A stretch of 20,957 nucleotides of DNA. Source: an uncultured Gluconobacter sp. (lineage in GTDB: Bacteria; Pseudomonadota; Alphaproteobacteria; Acetobacterales; Acetobacteraceae). The notes below the pieces were generated by a model. The model saw only the letters and a list, made by a program, of their open reading frames with translations. It made no database searches and was not told where the DNA came from. Each line of letters opens with the position of its first letter. Position 1 is the stretch's first letter. The stretch is from the NCBI GenBank assembly GCA_937880175.1, contig CALFLO010000152.1, positions 1 to 20,957 on the forward strand. Reading direction: 5' to 3'. Below, one piece after another: positions 13,670-20,307 of this stretch. The translations under genes were made by a program, and so were the position numbers.

Positions 13670-14874
13670 TGGTGCGCCCCTCTCTGGATGACATCTACAG
13701 CGAACACGACGAGTTTGGTCTTCTGGATCTCAAACAACGTGGTACCCGAAGTGGAAACACCACAGATCGTGGCGTCGCGGTGTTGCTGGACGTTACCCGT
13801 TTTGTCGAGCAGAACGGCCGCTTGCCGGACCCAGAGGCACTTGCCCATGACGAGATGAAGCTGGCGATGACTTGGGGCGCTGTAAAAACTTCACCAACCG
13901 AGAAAATGCGAGCAGCCGACCGCCTAGGACTTCTGGACGAAAAGTCAATCGCCCCGCCTCGCTCGTGGAAAGACGAAGTCCCTGAGGAGGCCATCCCGGA
14001 AAGTCTCGATGATATCTTTGATGATGACGAACTGGAGGTTGATCCCTCACTCGTCACCTTCCAACACACAACCCCCTCAAGCGAACGGGTGATACCCGAT
14101 CATCGCGCTGAGTTTGTACCCTGCCGGGATTTTGAGAAATTTCGTGAGCGCTTTGAAGCAGTACAGCGTGCTCTGGAGACGGGAGAGCGAAAAGTAAGAG
14201 CGGTGAAGAAATGGGCCATTATTGAGCCCATAGAAGGGGATTTTTTCATCCGGAACGGTTTGCTCGCCATGATTGCTGAGAAGTCTGAGATGACCTCTCG
14301 CGGCGGCTCTCGGGATCACCGGTTACGGGTCATCTTCTCTAACGGGACAGAGAGCGATCCCTTAATGTCTTCCTTCCGGAAGTCGCTATCCGAAGACAAG
14401 ACTGCGCGCACCGTGCAGAAGGTGGGTCTTGGTCCGGTTGATCCAGAATGGGAGAGTGATCAACTCGAACTGTCTGGCACAATCTATGTCGCCCGGTCGC
14501 GCTCAGAGGATCCTGCCATTCGAGAGCAGCGGATGATCTTACACAAAATTGGTGTGACCAGTCAGGATGTCGCCCGCCGTGTAGCTGATGCCCGTAACGA
14601 TCCAACATTTCTACTAGCTCCAGTGGATATCGTCGCCACATACAGCCTCAAGAACCTCTCCCGCCATAAAGTTGAGGATCTTCTGCATCGCTTTTTTGTA
14701 TCCGCACGCCCTGCCGAATTATTCGTCGTGGATCGTCTTGGAAAGAAGATCTCGCCAAAAGAGTGGTTTTATGTGCTGCCAGAACACGTTGGCCAAGCCG
14801 TTAAACTGATCGAGGACGGGCAGCTACATCTCTTCCACTACGATGTGGCGACGCAGAAAATCGTACCGAACTGA
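13669..14874 (+). CDS. T5orf172-type GIY-YIG nuclease of the methyltransferase operon
   Basis: This 401-residue protein carries a C-terminal GIY-YIG nuclease of the T5orf172/MUG113 type. The TIYVA strand (271-275) stands for GIY and HKIGVTS (292-298) for YIG. RR follows at 303-304, and HKVEDLLHRFF (333-343) supplies the conserved glutamate (E336). The N-terminal 260 residues hold no fold that I recognise. The short motif SLDDIY at 5-10 recurs as SLDDIF at 112-117 before an acidic stretch, which may be a docking peptide. The start codon shares one base with the helicase stop (TAATG at 13667-13671). The likely role is the cutting subunit of the system, acting on DNA lacking the partner's methylation. 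This is inference from gene content; a nicking or regulatory role is possible. Confidence 0.82.
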   Translation: MVRPSLDDIYSEHDEFGLLDLKQRGTRSGNTTDRGVAVLLDVTRFVEQNGRLPDPEALAHDEMKLAMTWGAVKTSPTEKMRAADRLGLLDEKSIAPPRSWKDEVPEEAIPESLDDIFDDDELEVDPSLVTFQHTTPSSERVIPDHRAEFVPCRDFEKFRERFEAVQRALETGERKVRAVKKWAIIEPIEGDFFIRNGLLAMIAEKSEMTSRGGSRDHRLRVIFSNGTESDPLMSSFRKSLSEDKTARTVQKVGLGPVDPEWESDQLELSGTIYVARSRSEDPAIREQRMILHKIGVTSQDVARRVADARNDPTFLLAPVDIVATYSLKNLSRHKVEDLLHRFFVSARPAELFVVDRLGKKISPKEWFYVLPEHVGQAVKLIEDGQLHLFHYDVATQKIVPN

Positions 14875-15085
14875 GGCGTGGAGCGATGACACGAATTCTA
14901 ACGGTGCTCACCCCACGCGTACGTAAAATGCACTTTCGTGTGCGTTGTATAAATCTTCACATTAAATGCCCCAGTTTCTCATCACGGTATCTGGCCGCCT
15001 GCGTGGTGTCTCTCAGGCAGCTCTGGGGGGGGGAGCGGAAGGTCAGGTTTTGGCAGTAAGGTTAGAGAAGCGGCCATTTGCGTCG
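14875..15085. other. Convergent intergenic region with G9 run
   Basis: This segment separates the plus-strand restriction-like operon from the minus-strand gene ending at 15086. It contains a run of nine G residues at 15025-15033 and imperfect inverted sequence near 14920-14950. There is no clear hairpin with T-tract on either strand, so no terminator is called. Confidence 0.4.
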
Positions 15086-16456
15086 TCAGGTCGCACCAGC
15101 TTCGTCGGACGCTGCAGATGTGTCGTCCTCCAAAGTGATGATAGTCCTCGAAAAATAAGGCTGGAAGTCCGGCAGTAGCGACATGATCCTCCCATCTGGT
15201 CGAAGGAACTCGTGGTTCGCACCAGGAATAAGCTCAGGATCGAGCGGAATCCGTGCGTTGGGATTGTGCAGGACGACAGTGCCTTCCACCCAGCTTTCAG
15301 CATAAGCTAGGTCGCAAACGTCCTGACTGAAGTTGGTAGGGCGTGGGTCATTCCGATTCCGTTCGCCGCGAGCGAAACCGGACCGAATCATCCTGATGTC
15401 GCGGTTGCCGAAACCCGCGATGTAACCGAGCCGGTTGAACTTGGTAAGAGTGCCTTGCGGATTCAGCAATACAGCGCTGACATTCTCGGATTCTGGTAGC
15501 TTGAAGAAATTCGATGGCTCGCGAGCATTACCATACACGTGTTCAGTCAGGCGCTCGATATGGCGCTTTCCCTCGACCATTGAATGGCGCACGCCAAACA
15601 CATATTCCGTTGCCAACGGGGTAATCCAGGTCATCGTTGCCGGCGCGTGAAAATCCTGCAGGGCGATCACGAATGGTGCGCCGTCGACCCTAGGCGCATT
15701 CCAGTAGCGCTGCTTGTGATAGAGTTTGCGGCTCAGAGCCCGAGCAAGTTTGATCTGCACATAATTTTCTAAATAGGCGCGTCTCTCTTCGTCAGAGGTC
15801 GGCTGCGGCACGGCTCCCACTTGCGGCGGGTTGGCGGTCGTGGCTTCGATAGCGATGCGGCCGCGCGGCCCTGTGAGCAGAAAGTCTGGCACCGCCACAC
15901 CCTCTTCATGCGCATAGCCGAGTTCGGTAAACGTCGCGAAGAGATAGAGCTCCCATAGCCGCGGATCGAAACCGGTGGTCTGAAATTGTTCTACGAAGTT
16001 ACCGTCGGCATCCTCGAAGAAAGGCATCATCGCCGTGATCAGTTCCCGCGCAGGGGAGAAGCGTTCCTGTTCGACCAGAACTTTGAAAGTCGGATTTAAT
16101 TTAGCCGCTGCCACAGTCGGCGTGAAAAAATCGACTGACGGGCCCTTCTCATCACCCTGATAATAGCTCTCGTCCGGCAACGCCGCGTAATTCTCAATTG
16201 CCGCCGCCAGACGCTCCTGCGCCTCGGCGAAGGTTGGGTGCGAGACATCCTGATCGATGGCGCGGAAGCGTCCACGTTGGTCCCGCCCCAGAACGATCCA
16301 TCCGTAATCATAGTCGAACCGGTCCCAAGTAATCAGCCCGAGCAACCGTTCGTCTAAGGTTGAGAACCATGCTGCTTCCTGAATGGTAAGCACGGTCGCT
16401 GGCAGCCGGGTATACCCGGCCAATGCGTCGAACCGTTTTTGGCTAATTGGGGTCAT
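15086..16456 (-). CDS. Putative PD-(D/E)xK-like nuclease protein, opposite strand to the defence operon
   Basis: This 456-residue protein has no named function that I can assign. The middle holds a restriction-endonuclease-like core: WELYLFATFTELGY (168-181), then VPDFLL (189-194), then IAIEATTA (201-208). This gives E169, D191 and E204, with a threonine where the usual lysine of ExK stands. The N-terminal third looks like a separate alpha/beta domain (WDRFDYDYGWIVLGRDQRGRFRAID). There is no signal peptide or membrane segment. The start ATG at 16456 has only a weak purine stretch upstream. It lies beside a methyltransferase-helicase-nuclease operon and a HEPN-like gene, so a defence role is plausible. 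The variant catalytic residue may mean an inactive or unusual nuclease. The reading frame is convincing; the function is not proven. Confidence 0.72.
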   Translation of the reverse strand: MTPISQKRFDALAGYTRLPATVLTIQEAAWFSTLDERLLGLITWDRFDYDYGWIVLGRDQRGRFRAIDQDVSHPTFAEAQERLAAAIENYAALPDESYYQGDEKGPSVDFFTPTVAAAKLNPTFKVLVEQERFSPARELITAMMPFFEDADGNFVEQFQTTGFDPRLWELYLFATFTELGYAHEEGVAVPDFLLTGPRGRIAIEATTANPPQVGAVPQPTSDEERRAYLENYVQIKLARALSRKLYHKQRYWNAPRVDGAPFVIALQDFHAPATMTWITPLATEYVFGVRHSMVEGKRHIERLTEHVYGNAREPSNFFKLPESENVSAVLLNPQGTLTKFNRLGYIAGFGNRDIRMIRSGFARGERNRNDPRPTNFSQDVCDLAYAESWVEGTVVLHNPNARIPLDPELIPGANHEFLRPDGRIMSLLPDFQPYFSRTIITLEDDTSAASDEAGAT

Positions 16457-16642
16457 GGTATCCGCCCGTGGTAGCTCCGTGCTGCCCTTGCACGCTTTAG
16501 GGACCGCGGAGTGTCGAAGTTTCAGTGCTTTTAAACGGAACGAGCGTCCGCTTCAAAGCTGAACCGGTAGTTTTGTGAATGCCCGCGAAAGAAGCTTTTT
16601 TATCCGTAGAACAACGGTCAAGTTAACCTCCACTGAGTATTG

Positions 16643-17221
16643 TTAAAATGAATCGATAATTTCCCACTTTCCATAAAATCCAAACGGACCAACCCAACCT
16701 TTGGTAAGCATTTTCTTCATTTTTACTGTGTAAATATTCATCATAGAACAATATTTTTCCCAAAGCCTGACGGTGAACTGACCCTCCGGTTGGATATCGT
16801 CAGCATCACGTCCGCAAGGATAACGTGCCCAACTCTCGTTCCCTTCCGAAAGTGCCTCAAACACCCATCGGTCGCGTGCTTTGTATGGAATACATGATGT
16901 GCGGTTAGCCAAGCTCCAGAGGTTATGAGTGGTGATTTTTGATATAAATCCCTCTTCAATCAAGGAGGGATCCTCATAGACAAGGAATGCCTTAAGCATG
17001 TTCTCCATCGCGAAGGCCGCAAGCAAGAAAGTAGCTCGGTTAATTTCGTCCCAAGTGACAGGAGAGTGGCCAGGTTCAGATCGCGTAAGTTGACTCATAC
17101 CGCGGCGGCACCAGAGCGCATGCGCTGCAGAGTGCAGGTTGTCGGCAGTGAGAAACCACTGATGTGGATTTGCCGCATCAACGAAGGCTTTCTTCTGATC
17201 CTGCGAGAATTGTTTTTTCAT
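16643..17221 (-). CDS. HEPN-like protein
   Basis: This 192-residue helical protein has the look of the HEPN superfamily. Features are an opening helix pair (HQWFLTADNLHSAAHALW), a long hydrophobic helix (TFLLAAFAMENMLKAFLVYED), THNLWSLA with the histidine-asparagine seen in many HEPN domains, and WARYP near residue 135. The classical RNase motif Rx4-6H is not clear, so RNA cleavage is doubtful. HEPN proteins occur in toxin-antitoxin, abortive infection and other defence loci. The ATG at 17221 was preferred; an ATG at 17230 and a GTG at 17239 are in frame. The region is lower in GC than its neighbours, a sign of separate origin. No cognate antitoxin is adjacent in the same orientation; 186 bases separate it from the downstream 456-residue gene. 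Confidence 0.6.
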   Translation of the reverse strand: MKKQFSQDQKKAFVDAANPHQWFLTADNLHSAAHALWCRRGMSQLTRSEPGHSPVTWDEINRATFLLAAFAMENMLKAFLVYEDPSLIEEGFISKITTHNLWSLANRTSCIPYKARDRWVFEALSEGNESWARYPCGRDADDIQPEGQFTVRLWEKYCSMMNIYTVKMKKMLTKGWVGPFGFYGKWEIIDSF

Positions 17222-17350
17222 ACGGATCATTCTCTTCACAATTTTAGCATTATAGAGTTACGCTTCGCGGCTTTTTATCAACAATGACTACCCGCTTTAT
17301 ACGAGCCCAAAAATCAATTCCGATTCCCTCCGACCATCCGAATAGTAATG

Positions 17351-17408
17351 TCCGCTTTCAGGTTAGCATCCTGAAAAGTCTTACGTCGTATGTGAGGGCG
17401 TAAGCGGA
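17351..17408. repeat. Nested inverted repeats in the intergenic region
   Basis: TTTCAGG (17356-17362) and CCTGAAA (17370-17376) form a perfect 7-bp stem with a 7-base loop. CTTACG (17380-17385) and CGTAAG (17399-17404) form a second stem. TCCGCTT (17351-17357) and AAGCGGA (17402-17408) can pair as an outer stem, partly competing with the inner ones. The element lies between the HEPN-like gene and the VapC gene and contains no open frame. It may be a structured RNA, a bidirectional terminator without T-tracts, or a recombination relic. Confidence 0.5.
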
Positions 17409-17490
17409 AGGTCTGCTTATCTCAAGCGGCTCCTCCTGGGGGTAAGTAGCAGTGGAACAGAAAACCTGCATAGGGTTACGCTGCGTACGG

Positions 17491-17880
17491 CTATCGAATG
17501 AGAACCACCTCAACTCCGATTGCGTCCGCAATTTCAGCCCATGCCCGATCGGCCGTGACAGCGGGGAGCCCCATTTTCTTGGCTAGTGCCAGACAGGCGC
17601 GGTCTCCGTGACTGAGACCAACCCGCTTAGTCGCATCGCGCATCAATCCGGCCGCTAGAGCCAGATTGTGATCAAGGGGCCGCACGTCGAGGCGTAGAGC
17701 CGCAATCAGTTCGGATATTCCTTCGGACGGGACGCCTTTATCAACAGCTTTAGAAACGATCTCCTGCAGGTTGATCGCGGAGATGGCTGCATCGCGCAGC
17801 CAGTACCGAGCTTCTTCAGCTCCTTTTTCTTCGTTTAGGTCCGCAAAGACAGCGGATGTGTCGATGACGCAAATCGGCAT
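17491..17880 (-). CDS. vapC: VapC-family PIN-domain toxin
   Basis: This 129-residue PIN-domain ribonuclease has all four conserved acidic residues in place: D7 in IDTSA, E40 in NLQEIV, D93 in LSHGDRACLALA, and D111 in AVTADRAW. VapC toxins cleave tRNA or rRNA when their antitoxin is degraded and act as plasmid addiction modules. The ATG overlaps the antitoxin stop as ATGA (17879-17882 region), so the toxin is co-translated with the AbrB-type antitoxin. The length is normal for the family. The RNA target cannot be predicted. Confidence 0.92.
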   Translation of the reverse strand: MPICVIDTSAVFADLNEEKGAEEARYWLRDAAISAINLQEIVSKAVDKGVPSEGISELIAALRLDVRPLDHNLALAAGLMRDATKRVGLSHGDRACLALAKKMGLPAVTADRAWAEIADAIGVEVVLIR

Positions 17881-18146
17881 CAGCGCTTCGCCTCATCGTC
17901 ATGGCTGTCGAGCGCATTTTCAGCGCGTCGCTCAGCAATGACTTCGTCGGATATCGAGGTGCCGGCCGGGACATATTTTCGGAACAGTGCTCTGGCCCGA
18001 TCAAGCGAGGCATCAGGCGTCATTAAGCGAACCTGCCCATCTACGATCTCCGCCATGAGCTGGCCGCCTTTTTCGACGCCGAGCGACTTACGCAAGCCAA
18101 CCGGCAGAACAAGTCGACCATTCGGCATAACGTTGACACGAATCAT
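17880..18146 (-). CDS. vapB: AbrB/MazE-type antitoxin of the VapC pair
   Basis: This 88-residue protein has an N-terminal swapped-hairpin AbrB/SpoVT domain (MIRVNVMPNGRLVLPVGLRKSLGVEKGGQLMAEIVDGQVRL). Its C-terminal tail (about 45-88) would wrap around and block VapC. I chose the ATG at 18146 because AGGAG lies nine bases upstream and the domain starts right there; longer in-frame starts up to 18320 would add unrelated sequence that covers the res-like region. Autoregulation through the region upstream is expected. GGTCATTTT occurs twice there in direct orientation (18188-18196 and 18206-18214), a candidate operator. It is divergent from the resolvase gene. Confidence 0.88.
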   Translation of the reverse strand: MIRVNVMPNGRLVLPVGLRKSLGVEKGGQLMAEIVDGQVRLMTPDASLDRARALFRKYVPAGTSISDEVIAERRAENALDSHDDEAKR

Positions 18147-18187
18147 GCAACTGATCTCCTGTTCAAAAAGGCTGCAACCTTGTTTTG

Positions 18188-18214
18188 GGTCATTTTCCGA
18201 GTTTAGGTCATTTT
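18188..18214. promoter_or_regulatory. Direct repeat upstream of the antitoxin gene (candidate operator)
   Basis: GGTCATTTT is repeated exactly at 18188-18196 and 18206-18214, with starts 18 bp apart. It lies about 40-70 bases upstream of the antitoxin start, where a toxin-antitoxin operator is expected. The assignment is by position only. Confidence 0.4.
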
Positions 18215-18239
18215 TATTGTTGGTGCCATAAAATTCGGG

Positions 18240-18343
18240 TGTCCGAAAACGATCCTTTACGGACAGGGGCAAACCAATCTGTCCGCAAATTACCTTTACA
18301 GTATTTCGGACATAGTTCATATTTCGGACATCCTATTCGGACG
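18240..18343. promoter_or_regulatory. Candidate res site of the serine resolvase
   Basis: Five half-sites of a TGTCCG-type motif lie just before the resolvase gene. TGTCCGAAAA (18240-18249) and the inverted TTTACGGACA (18256-18265) form a 26-bp inverted pair. TGTCCGCAAA (18280-18289) and the inverted ATTTCGGACA (18303-18312) form a 33-bp pair. A further inverted copy ATTTCGGACA is at 18321-18330, with a weaker TATTCGGACG ending at 18343. This matches the plan of Tn3-type res sites, which have subsites of unequal length with TGTC-starting half-sites beside the resolvase gene. Binding here would also repress the resolvase promoter. Confidence 0.7.
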
Positions 18344-18354
18344 AAATGAGCCCC

Positions 18355-18948
18355 ATGCCACGCACCTTTGCCTATGTTCGCGTCTCTACAGTCGGGCAGA
18401 CGACCGAAAACCAAATTCAGGAAATTGAAGCAGCCGGTTTTCGGGTTGAGCCGCGTCGCGTCGTTACCGAAACAATTTCCGGGAGTACATCCATCGCGCA
18501 ACGGCGTGGCTTTGCTCGCCTTATGGATAGACTGGAAGCTGGAGATGTTCTGATCGTGACCAAGCTTGATCGTCTTGGTCGCGATGCGATGGATGTCAGC
18601 ACCACGGTTAAAATGCTGGGAGCCATGGGAGTGAAGGTTTACTGCCTCGCACTTGGCGGTGCTGATTTGACCAGTTCCTCCGGCACAATGACGATGCAGG
18701 TTCTGAATGCTGTCGCACAGTTCGAGCGGGATCTGCTGATTGAGCGCACGCAGTCTGGTCTCAGGCGGGCAAAGTCAGAAGGGAAGACCCTGGGGCGGCC
18801 TTCCACACTGTCAGAAGGTGAGAAGCAAGGCGTCCTCAAGGACCTGGCGGAGGGTATGAGCGTTTCTGCACTTGCCAGAAAATTCTCCACAAGTCGGCAG
18901 ACCATTATGCGGGTTCGGTCTGAGAGCTTTCCTTCCGGCTCTCTATAG
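18355..18948 (+). CDS. Serine recombinase (resolvase/invertase family)
   Basis: This 197-residue small serine recombinase has its catalytic serine in YVRVST (S11, with R9). The LDRLGRD motif (71-77) carries the active-site arginines. The long E helix region (MTMQVLNAVAQFERDLLIERTQSGLRRAK) is intact, and a C-terminal helix-turn-helix (about 168-190: VSALARKFSTSRQTIMRVR) is present. It resolves plasmid multimers or transposon cointegrates at a res site. I chose the ATG at 18355, giving the usual MPRTFAYVRVST opening; an ATG at 18346 in frame adds three residues. No strong Shine-Dalgarno is seen at either. The multiple TGTCCG half-sites directly upstream are its likely substrate. No transposase gene is present in the window, so multimer resolution of a plasmid is the simplest role. 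Confidence 0.92.
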   Translation: MPRTFAYVRVSTVGQTTENQIQEIEAAGFRVEPRRVVTETISGSTSIAQRRGFARLMDRLEAGDVLIVTKLDRLGRDAMDVSTTVKMLGAMGVKVYCLALGGADLTSSSGTMTMQVLNAVAQFERDLLIERTQSGLRRAKSEGKTLGRPSTLSEGEKQGVLKDLAEGMSVSALARKFSTSRQTIMRVRSESFPSGSL

Positions 18949-19310
18949 CGGTAGTTCCGCTTCCGCCCTCATCTCAGACTTACAGCTGCCCAGACCGCTT
19001 TCCGAATAGTGGACATGACCAGTGCAAACTTCCGTTGCCATTTTTGGCCGATAGGCGAATGTCGGGTTTAATACTGGATTACCCAGATACCTGGCGTTCA
19101 CGCGGCGTCGGTTGTCAACCATAGCCCGTTGTTCCTGCGTGGTTGCTGGCGGAATGTCGGTTCAACACCGGAAACAGCTATACGCAAGTTTGGCCACTAT
19201 CAGGCAACAAAGCACTCCCTAAATAGCCGAGTCGCGGGGGACAGCGCGCCGATTGAACAGCCACGACAATGGTCACACAGGCAGCGCCAGCGCCGACGAG
19301 TGAGGCCAGG
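18949..19310. other. Intergenic region, no gene seen
   Basis: These 362 bases between the convergent resolvase and putative toxin genes contain no frame with a plausible start and ribosome-binding site. Short TTCCGCTTCCG-like and CCGAATAGTGGACATGACC-like segments near 18950-19020 resemble the TCCGCTT sequences at 16549 and 17351. No terminator with T-tract was found. Confidence 0.4.
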
Positions 19311-19724
19311 CTAGGTGGCCAAGTTTTCCTCGGCTTCCAGTTCACCGCAGCCAAGATATTTCTTCACTTTGCGCGGGGTCCGCGGCGAGCGGCAGACGCC
19401 CTTTAGCACGCGCAGGAAAGTCTGCCCGTTCATGTCGTCGTGCATGACCACCAGTTCAGCCTCCATCCCGTTCGTGAGGCTACTCGTGCTAACGATTTGC
19501 GCCCGTGCGTAGAGCACGAAAGAGTCATGCTTGAGGAAGGTATGTTCGTGTTTCTGAAGGATGCAGGTGGTGTCGTAGTTCGTGCCGGTGACCGAGCAAA
19601 CGCTTACTAACGCCACGTTTCCATGGTCGTCTGGATCATTGCAGACCACATGAAGGTGCTTACGTTCCGAATCGTGCTTTGGCCCGGACACAATGAGCAG
19701 GGTGCCCTTCTTCGCGATCGCCAT
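19311..19724 (-). CDS. Putative toxin partner of the Panacea antitoxin (PemK/SH3-barrel-like)
   Basis: This 137-residue protein is rich in beta strands and is not assigned to a family with certainty. The opening KKGTLLIVSGPKHDSERKHLHVVCNDPDDHGNVALVSVCSV has the strand pattern and placement of PemK/MazF-like small barrels. The middle has KHEHTFLKHDSFVLYARAQIV, and the tail is basic. It starts 15 bases after the Panacea-domain gene, with a modest GGAAA just before its ATG, so it is the second gene of a two-gene operon. Panacea (SocA-like) proteins neutralise many unrelated toxins, so the neighbour is the strongest hint that this is a toxin. It does not obviously resemble SocB. An alternative is a non-toxic phage- or plasmid-derived protein. 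Confidence 0.65.
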   Translation of the reverse strand: MAIAKKGTLLIVSGPKHDSERKHLHVVCNDPDDHGNVALVSVCSVTGTNYDTTCILQKHEHTFLKHDSFVLYARAQIVSTSSLTNGMEAELVVMHDDMNGQTFLRVLKGVCRSPRTPRKVKKYLGCGELEAEENLAT

Positions 19725-19739
19725 TTTCCGTTGGCCTAC

Positions 19740-20294
19740 TTACGCTAACTCAGCGAGCAGTTTGGTAATCGACGCTTGGTCGCGAAGGAATTGCGCGTGT
19801 TCAACCGTGTTCTCAATGCCGACGGCGTGGAGCAGTCGCTCAAGCGGGATCGGGTTGGAACTGCCGTTCGGGTCTTCCCACTCGGGAATGTTGTCGCTTT
19901 TGTGCGTCCAATCGCTGAGTTGCCACTGCGTCATGCCACCGAACTCTTCCCAGACGCTGTCGAGTACTTCGACCTCGGCGTCGCTGAGTTCGTCGAGGTC
20001 ATCCACCCCGATATCCGCCTTTACGCCGATCATATGGTTTGCTCGATCATCGAGGATGGTTGACCAGTTCGCGTCCTCGACTTCGCCCTTCGCGTTGTCG
20101 TAAGTCCACGAGTTCACTGGGCCATGCGGCAATGATGCTCGCGGCTCATCAAGCATGGGCATGGCGAAGCGCTTCAGCGCCTCCCTATCGCTGATGTAGA
20201 CGAGCTTGATCGCCTTCAACACATTGATCGCGCGAGCCTCGGTTTTCAGTGCAAGATAAGCGATGATTTGCGCCGCCTTTGCTGAGTTATACAC
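19740..20294 (-). CDS. Panacea-domain (SocA-like, DUF4065) antitoxin
   Basis: This 184-residue protein fits the Panacea domain. Evidence is an N-terminal helix (AKAAQIIAYLAL, 5-16), KLVYISDREALKRFAMPML (30-48), and PHGPV (56-60), the hallmark of the family. A helical C-terminal region follows with LSDAEVEVLDSVWEEFGGMTQWQLSDWTH. Panacea proteins serve as antitoxins that bind their toxin directly and can act as chaperones or adaptors, as in SocA of Caulobacter, which delivers SocB to ClpXP. The start is GTG at 20294, supported by a perfect AGGAGG seven bases upstream. The neighbouring small beta-rich protein is the presumed toxin. Regulation is not evident. Confidence 0.85.
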   Translation of the reverse strand: MYNSAKAAQIIAYLALKTEARAINVLKAIKLVYISDREALKRFAMPMLDEPRASLPHGPVNSWTYDNAKGEVEDANWSTILDDRANHMIGVKADIGVDDLDELSDAEVEVLDSVWEEFGGMTQWQLSDWTHKSDNIPEWEDPNGSSNPIPLERLLHAVGIENTVEHAQFLRDQASITKLLAELA

Positions 20295-20301
20295 CTGAAA
20301 G

Positions 20302-20307
20302 CCTCCT
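20302..20307 (-). promoter_or_regulatory. Strong Shine-Dalgarno fixing the GTG start of the Panacea gene
   Basis: AGGAGG on the minus strand lies seven bases before the GTG at 20292-20294. It is the strongest ribosome-binding site in the window and decides the start of the Panacea-domain gene. Confidence 0.8.

Noticed and set aside
15025..15033. G9 run as a phase-variation tract
   Set aside because: It is outside any coding region and not in a recognisable promoter spacer, so slippage would have no evident effect.
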